From: an uncultured Clostridia bacterium
GTDB taxonomy: Bacteria > Bacillota > Clostridia > Oscillospirales > Butyricicoccaceae
Direction: 5' to 3'
NCBI GenBank assembly: GCA_910589115.1
Contig: CAJUSB010000089.1
Span: forward strand, 1-13,370
DNA length: 13,370 bases
Shown: positions 10,898 through 13,370 of the stretch, piece by piece
Numbering within the stretch: position 1 is the first letter of the stretch
How the letters are laid out: each line of letters begins with the position of its first letter
The notes under the pieces: model-generated
Databases searched by the model: none
The model's input: the letters and a program-made list of their open reading frames with translations, nothing else
What the model was told of the DNA's origin: nothing
Program-made: the position numbers and the translations under genes

Positions 10898-11096
10898 CGT
10901 TTCTGTAATCAATAGCGTCTGCAATTTTCCGAAATGCTCTTTGCCGTGCCCGTTTGACCTGTTCAGGCGACATACTCAGTGCCTGCGCGGTTTGGATGCA
11001 GGACAGGTTGTGCACATCGCACTCGATCAGGCAATTTTGTTCATCCGCTGGCAATCCGAACGACGTTATGTAAGAGATCGCCCTTTTAGGTGCCAT
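10881..11096 (-). CDS. Sigma-region-4-like HTH protein, probably lacking its normal 5' end (71 aa)
   Basis: The C-terminal half shows an HTH of the sigma-70 region 4 type: LPADEQNCLIECDVHNLSCI then QTAQALSMSPEQVKRARQRA and FRKIADAID. Such short proteins act as phage late-gene activators (the ArpU/RinA kind) or as atypical sigma-like factors. ATG 11096 has no ribosome site. The same frame is open upstream for 16 more codons (LTNSQHKAIRALLST) to a TGA at 11145-11147, and these residues look like genuine protein. The real gene may therefore begin in the short ORFs upstream and reach this frame by a shift, or may be broken. Position at the end of the lysis operon would suit control of late transcription. 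Confidence 0.65.
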   Translation of the reverse strand: MAPKRAISYITSFGLPADEQNCLIECDVHNLSCIQTAQALSMSPEQVKRARQRAFRKIADAIDYRNEKSRG

Positions 11097-11121
11097 TGTG
11101 GAAAGCAGGGCACGGATCGCT

Positions 11122-11238
11122 TTATGCTGGCTGTTCGTGAGCCGTCAGCCCTTTCGGCGTCTGCGGGCGGCTCTTGGCTTTCTGGGACGCTTTGCGCCCG
11201 ACTTGTGCACCTGCACTTGTTTCGCCATTACTGACCAT
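11122..11238 (-). pseudogene. Short ORF (38 aa), possible 5' part of the HTH gene
   Basis: From ATG 11238 this frame reads MVSNGETSAGAQVGRKASQK, AKSRPQTPKGLTAHEQPA, then TAA. The KGLT end lines up with RLTNSQHKAI in the frame of the downstream HTH gene, as if one base separates the two halves of a protein near 11135-11150. A second overlapping frame starts at ATG 11228, touching the stop of the membrane protein gene (TAATG), and gives a 27-residue Arg-rich peptide ending at TGA 11145. Neither start has a good ribosome site, so I cannot decide which frame is used. Confidence 0.4.
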
Positions 11239-11461
11239 TCGTGACAATTTCAGATCCCGTAGACTGCACCTGTTGAGCCGATTCGGCATCCTGATACTGA
11301 TATGTCGTTTCCGGCGTAAGGTAGGCCAACAGGATAAACGCAAGGAAAACAACCGCCCACAGGCAATTTGTAATAATCAGCGCCCAGCGCCATGGTCTGG
11401 TTAACCGTTCGGCTGCGTTTACCAGATCGCTAAAACTCTGTATCTTTTCAGAATCATTCAT
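11228..11461 (-). CDS. Single-TM small membrane protein (77 aa)
   Basis: AAAGGA precedes ATG 11461. Residues 1-22 are polar, residues 24-48 (WRWALIITNCLWAVVFLAFI and LLAYL) form one long hydrophobic segment, and the rest is polar and Gln/Thr-rich. It lies directly after the amidase gene, a common place for accessory lysis proteins such as a spanin-like or holin-modulating protein, but no lipobox or family signature is visible. Confidence 0.7.
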   Translation of the reverse strand: MNDSEKIQSFSDLVNAAERLTRPWRWALIITNCLWAVVFLAFILLAYLTPETTYQYQDAESAQQVQSTGSEIVTNGQ

Positions 11462-11523
11462 TATGTCACGTCCTTTCTGTTAGATTTTACAGCATTTCGG
11501 ATAAAATAGCAAGACCATCAGGA

Positions 11524-12192
11524 TTATTTATACAGCCCCATCCGGCGGTTGTATACCATCATCCGCACCATATCCTCTGACAGGTGCAGGCCGGAGCCGT
11601 TGCCCGCGATTGCTTTCCGGTCAATCAGCAGCTGGACCGTTTCGCGAAGCTCTCCAGCGGGGATATCAGTGAGTTTTTCGTAGTATTTCATGTTGTCGTC
11701 CTCCATCAGTTTTTCTTTGAATGCCTGCCACAGCGCCGGATTCTGCACCATCGGCGCGGGACAGTCCTTGTGGGTCACGTCATAGTGCCGGACTACATGG
11801 CCAACAGGCACGCCGTGTTTCTGCATCAGTTCCCGTACCAGCTCGGCGGCAAGGTCGATGCTGCCCTGCCGCACCTTACCGCGTGCATCCAGCATACAGA
11901 CCTCCACACCGATGCTGTTTGCGTTCCGGCACGTAGGATGGTAGTATGTACCCTTTGTGCCGCAATGCCACGCCGTGTGGTTCTCAGGGACGGACTGCCA
12001 TACTTCACGCTCATCTACAAAGAAATGTGCGGATGTCTGGCCGGTCAGCTCCCGTGCGAAATAGTCAGCGTTGTTTTTGGCAGTGTCGCCTCGGTTGCCC
12101 GTGTAATGCACAACGATGTAATCAATATCCGCCAGCCTGCGGGGCTTCGCTGTAAAATTTTCCTGGCGGGCGATTTTGGTTTTAATTTGCAT
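11524..12192 (-). CDS. Phage endolysin, N-acetylmuramoyl-L-alanine amidase type 2
   Basis: This zinc amidase cleaves the bond between muramic acid and the stem peptide to lyse the host. Residues 20-160 form the Amidase_2/PGRP domain: DYIVVHYTGN with His29, SAHFFVDEREVWQSVPENHT with WHCGT, NSIGVEVCM, and GHVVRHYDVTHKDCPAP, giving zinc ligands His29, His136 and Cys144. A short linker leads to a C-terminal segment, YYEKLTDIPAGELRETVQLL to the LSEDMVRMMVYNRRMGLYK end, which resembles a small wall-binding repeat of clostridial phage lysins. No signal peptide is present, consistent with holin-dependent release. The ATG at 12192 has GGAGCG upstream and overlaps the holin gene by 11 bases. Length and motifs are complete. 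Confidence 0.95.
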   Translation of the reverse strand: MQIKTKIARQENFTAKPRRLADIDYIVVHYTGNRGDTAKNNADYFARELTGQTSAHFFVDEREVWQSVPENHTAWHCGTKGTYYHPTCRNANSIGVEVCMLDARGKVRQGSIDLAAELVRELMQKHGVPVGHVVRHYDVTHKDCPAPMVQNPALWQAFKEKLMEDDNMKYYEKLTDIPAGELRETVQLLIDRKAIAGNGSGLHLSEDMVRMMVYNRRMGLYK

Positions 12193-12496
12193 AAATAATC
12201 GCTCCGTTCTTCAAGTCGTATACTGCCGCCTCAATCATTGCATCCAGTTTGTCAGCATCAACCGTCACGCCATGCTGCCGCAGCCATTCAACAACATATT
12301 TCTTTTTATCCTCTCCGCGCCCGGGGCCGTTATAAATCTGCTCCGCCGCAGAAACGGCGATCTGCACCCAGGTGTTAATCTGCCTCTGCTGGTCTGTGGT
12401 CGTTTTGGTTTTGATGTAGGGTATAACTACCGCCGTGATTACAGCGGCCAGCAGAGCCGCTACAGCCTCCATAACGGGGGTAATATCAAACGTCAT
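12182..12496 (-). CDS. LL-H family phage holin (104 aa)
   Basis: The start at ATG 12496 is chosen for AAAGGA 8 bases upstream; upstream ATGs in frame overlap that site. One hydrophobic segment lies at about residues 7-28 (PVMEAVAALLAAVITAVVIP), followed by a basic linker and a helical domain, INTWVQIAVSAAEQIYNGPG then KKYVVEWLRQHGVTVDADKL and MIEAAVYDLKN. That pattern is typical of holins of the LL-H superfamily. It overlaps the upstream membrane protein gene and the amidase gene by 11 bases each. It should form membrane lesions that release the amidase. Confidence 0.88.
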   Translation of the reverse strand: MTFDITPVMEAVAALLAAVITAVVIPYIKTKTTTDQQRQINTWVQIAVSAAEQIYNGPGRGEDKKKYVVEWLRQHGVTVDADKLDAMIEAAVYDLKNGAIIYAN

Positions 12497-12689
12497 GATT
12501 ATCATCCTTTCCAAAAATCTTTGTCAGGCACGCTAGCCCAAGCTCCGCACCGAAAAATGTAATGCACGCTGTTACTATGCCGGTCGGATCGTAGCCCTGC
12601 CGCCAGCAAACAAACAATCCCGCCCCAACCACCGCAGATGCAAAGCCAATGCAGTACAGCACTACTTTTTTCAGATACCGAATTTTCAT
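12486..12689 (-). CDS. Two-TM small protein, second holin candidate (67 aa)
   Basis: After a basic N-terminus (MKIRYLKK) come two hydrophobic segments, VVLYCIGFASAVVGAGLFVC at about 9-28 and GIVTACITFFGAELGLACLT at about 37-56, and a charged C-terminus. This is the topology of a class II holin or antiholin. It is coupled by overlap to both neighbours, between the coiled-coil protein and the LL-H-like holin. Phages with two holin-like genes often use one as inhibitor; which is which cannot be read here. Confidence 0.75.
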   Translation of the reverse strand: MKIRYLKKVVLYCIGFASAVVGAGLFVCWRQGYDPTGIVTACITFFGAELGLACLTKIFGKDDNHDV

Positions 12690-12991
12690 ACCAGCCCCAC
12701 CCTTGCAAGTAAAAACGCGATAACTGCTGCAATAATCGCCCAGATGGCTTTTTCTACGATGCCGTCCCAGCGCTTAGCAGGCTTATCCTTCATCTCCTGT
12801 ACGGCTTCCTTGATCTCTTCGGTGTCTGCCTTGATTTGGCTCATACGCTCCTCTATAAGCGCAACCGCTGTATGTGAATTTTCCAGCCGGGAATAGAAAT
12901 CTTTGTGCGCCTCTTTGTTATGCTCGCTGTCCCGCTCCAGTGCCTCTATACGCGGCACAAGAGGGCAAGCTGTGTCTTTACATTCCGTCAT
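12686..12991 (-). CDS. XhlA-like coiled-coil protein with C-terminal TM (101 aa)
   Basis: The N-terminus carries CKDTACPLVPRIEALERDSE. A long coiled coil with heptads (RLENSHTAVALIEERMSQIK, ADTEEIKEAVQEMKDKP) fills residues 15-72, and a single hydrophobic segment, AIWAIIAAVIAFLLARVGLV, forms the end. This is the layout of the haemolysin XhlA family, which works with holin and amidase in phage lysis. The ATG has GAGGAG 9 bases upstream, within the 3' end of the XkdX-like gene. Confidence 0.8.
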   Translation of the reverse strand: MTECKDTACPLVPRIEALERDSEHNKEAHKDFYSRLENSHTAVALIEERMSQIKADTEEIKEAVQEMKDKPAKRWDGIVEKAIWAIIAAVIAFLLARVGLV

Positions 12992-12994
12992 TGC

Positions 12995-13123
12995 TTAAAA
13001 CTCCTCTCCGGTGATTTCTGCCGCTTGCTCGGCGGTTAAACGTCCGGCAGCGACAAGCGCCTGAATACGCTGTTTGTTCCAAAGCCTCGGGTAATAGGCC
13101 AGCGCAAGAGAATATGCATCCAT
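12995..13123 (-). CDS. XkdX-like short phage protein (42 aa)
   Basis: The product reads MDAYSLALAYYPRLWNKQRI then a segment ending RLTAEQAAEITGEEF. The tail matches the XkdX family, which has W-K-x-Q-(L/I) followed by GKIT-x-E-x-Y-x-x-ITG. These proteins lie between tail-fibre and lysis genes in PBSX-like phages; their molecular role is not established. AGGAGG lies 8 bases before ATG 13123. The length is normal for the family. Confidence 0.88.
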   Translation of the reverse strand: MDAYSLALAYYPRLWNKQRIQALVAAGRLTAEQAAEITGEEF

Positions 13124-13161
13124 CTTAAAATACCTCCTTTCTGTCTGGCGCTGATTTGGTA

Positions 13162-13370
13162 TCACAGCGTCATTCCTCCCATTGCTGCAAGGAAGTCAAT
13201 ATCTGCCCGTAACCGCTCCATTTCAGACGGCGGCGGGGCAGGGATAGCGGCACGGTCTTCCGCAATCTCTTCTGCGGTGCGCTTTACTACAGCCTGTCCG
13301 TCCCATTTGTACAGAGGGATGCCGTCTGCGTCATAGAGGGAAGGGTTTTCCTCACCGTCCGGGAACAGGC
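13162..13370 (-). CDS. 3' end of a phage tail or fibre protein, partial
   Basis: The open frame enters from the right edge and ends at TGA 13162-13164. The visible 68 or so residues include NPSLYDADGIPLYKWDGQAV, a TAEEIAEDRAAIPAPPPS linker and a final RLRADIDFLAAMGGMTL. Such RADIDFLAAM-type endings are typical of clostridial phage tail-appendage proteins placed before XkdX. The 5' part lies outside the window, so the exact family is uncertain. Confidence 0.75.
   Translation of the reverse strand, partial: LFPDGEENPSLYDADGIPLYKWDGQAVVKRTAEEIAEDRAAIPAPPPSEMERLRADIDFLAAMGGMTL

Noticed and set aside
11139..11148. Productive programmed -1 frameshift at AAAGGGC fusing to the HTH gene
   Set aside because: The -1 frame meets TAA eight codons later and does not enter the HTH frame, so the heptamer cannot by itself produce the fusion.
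11584..12198. A 204-residue open frame on the plus strand
   Set aside because: It is complementary to the amidase gene, whose zinc ligands and motifs are complete.
1..13370. Stop-codon reassignment in this phage
   Set aside because: TAA, TAG and TGA all end well-supported genes at sensible places, including TGA in several ATGA overlaps, so the standard code applies.

Overview
The window looks like part of a temperate tailed phage, integrated or free, of a low-to-mid GC Firmicutes host, most likely a gut clostridium. Strong AGGAGG-type ribosome binding sites, sigma-A-like promoters and very compact overlapping small genes support this. Characteristic families are an XkdX-like short protein, an LL-H-type holin, a type 2 amidase endolysin, and Rha, ORF6N and Bro-N regulators. 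Almost all phage genes lie on the minus strand, so the window reads from right to left.

Right end (about 13370 to 10881): the 3' end of a tail or fibre gene, an XkdX-like protein, an XhlA-like coiled-coil membrane protein, a two-TM holin candidate, an LL-H-like holin, an amidase, a one-TM protein, a short basic ORF that seems split from its neighbour, and a sigma-region-4-like HTH protein. This is the lysis module. It ends convergently against a ribbon-helix-helix (RHH) gene on the plus strand. That RHH gene shares a divergent, palindrome-rich promoter region with a 44-residue ORF; a short structured plus-strand transcript candidate converges on the ORF's stop codon.

Middle (about 10125 to 6945): two transcription units encode six small proteins of unknown function. 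They include a YPG-rich protein, a Gly-rich membrane protein with a Cys-rich tail, a Cys-rich beta-like protein, and an Arg/Tyr/Asp-rich protein with a compact C-terminal domain. They probably belong to the late, virion-associated phase. One leader folds into a long stem next to its ribosome binding site.

Left half (about 6855 to 1): an antirepressor operon (Bro-N-like, a 48-residue protein, ORF6N) is followed by a visibly AT-richer accessory block. The block holds a frameshifted small gene, a small plus-strand paralogue of the 48-residue protein, a structured non-coding stretch, a Panacea/PemK-like toxin-antitoxin pair on the plus strand, and a zinc-ribbon membrane protein. It ends in two tandem modules, each an autoregulated RHH gene with a convergent small-RNA-like unit. 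The second module appears to feed a minus-strand operon of a 62-residue protein, Rha, a 68-residue protein and a two-TM protein.

The most interesting signal is the duplicated RHH/small-RNA module at 1408-1890. The two RNA units share promoter, hairpin and terminator, and one terminator stem shows a compensatory change. The loop of the first RNA carries 11 bases complementary to the ribosome binding site of the next operon gene. This suggests a layered switch, RHH repressor plus antisense RNA, controlling the Rha operon. All functional statements rest on reading the sequence and recalling families; no searches were run.
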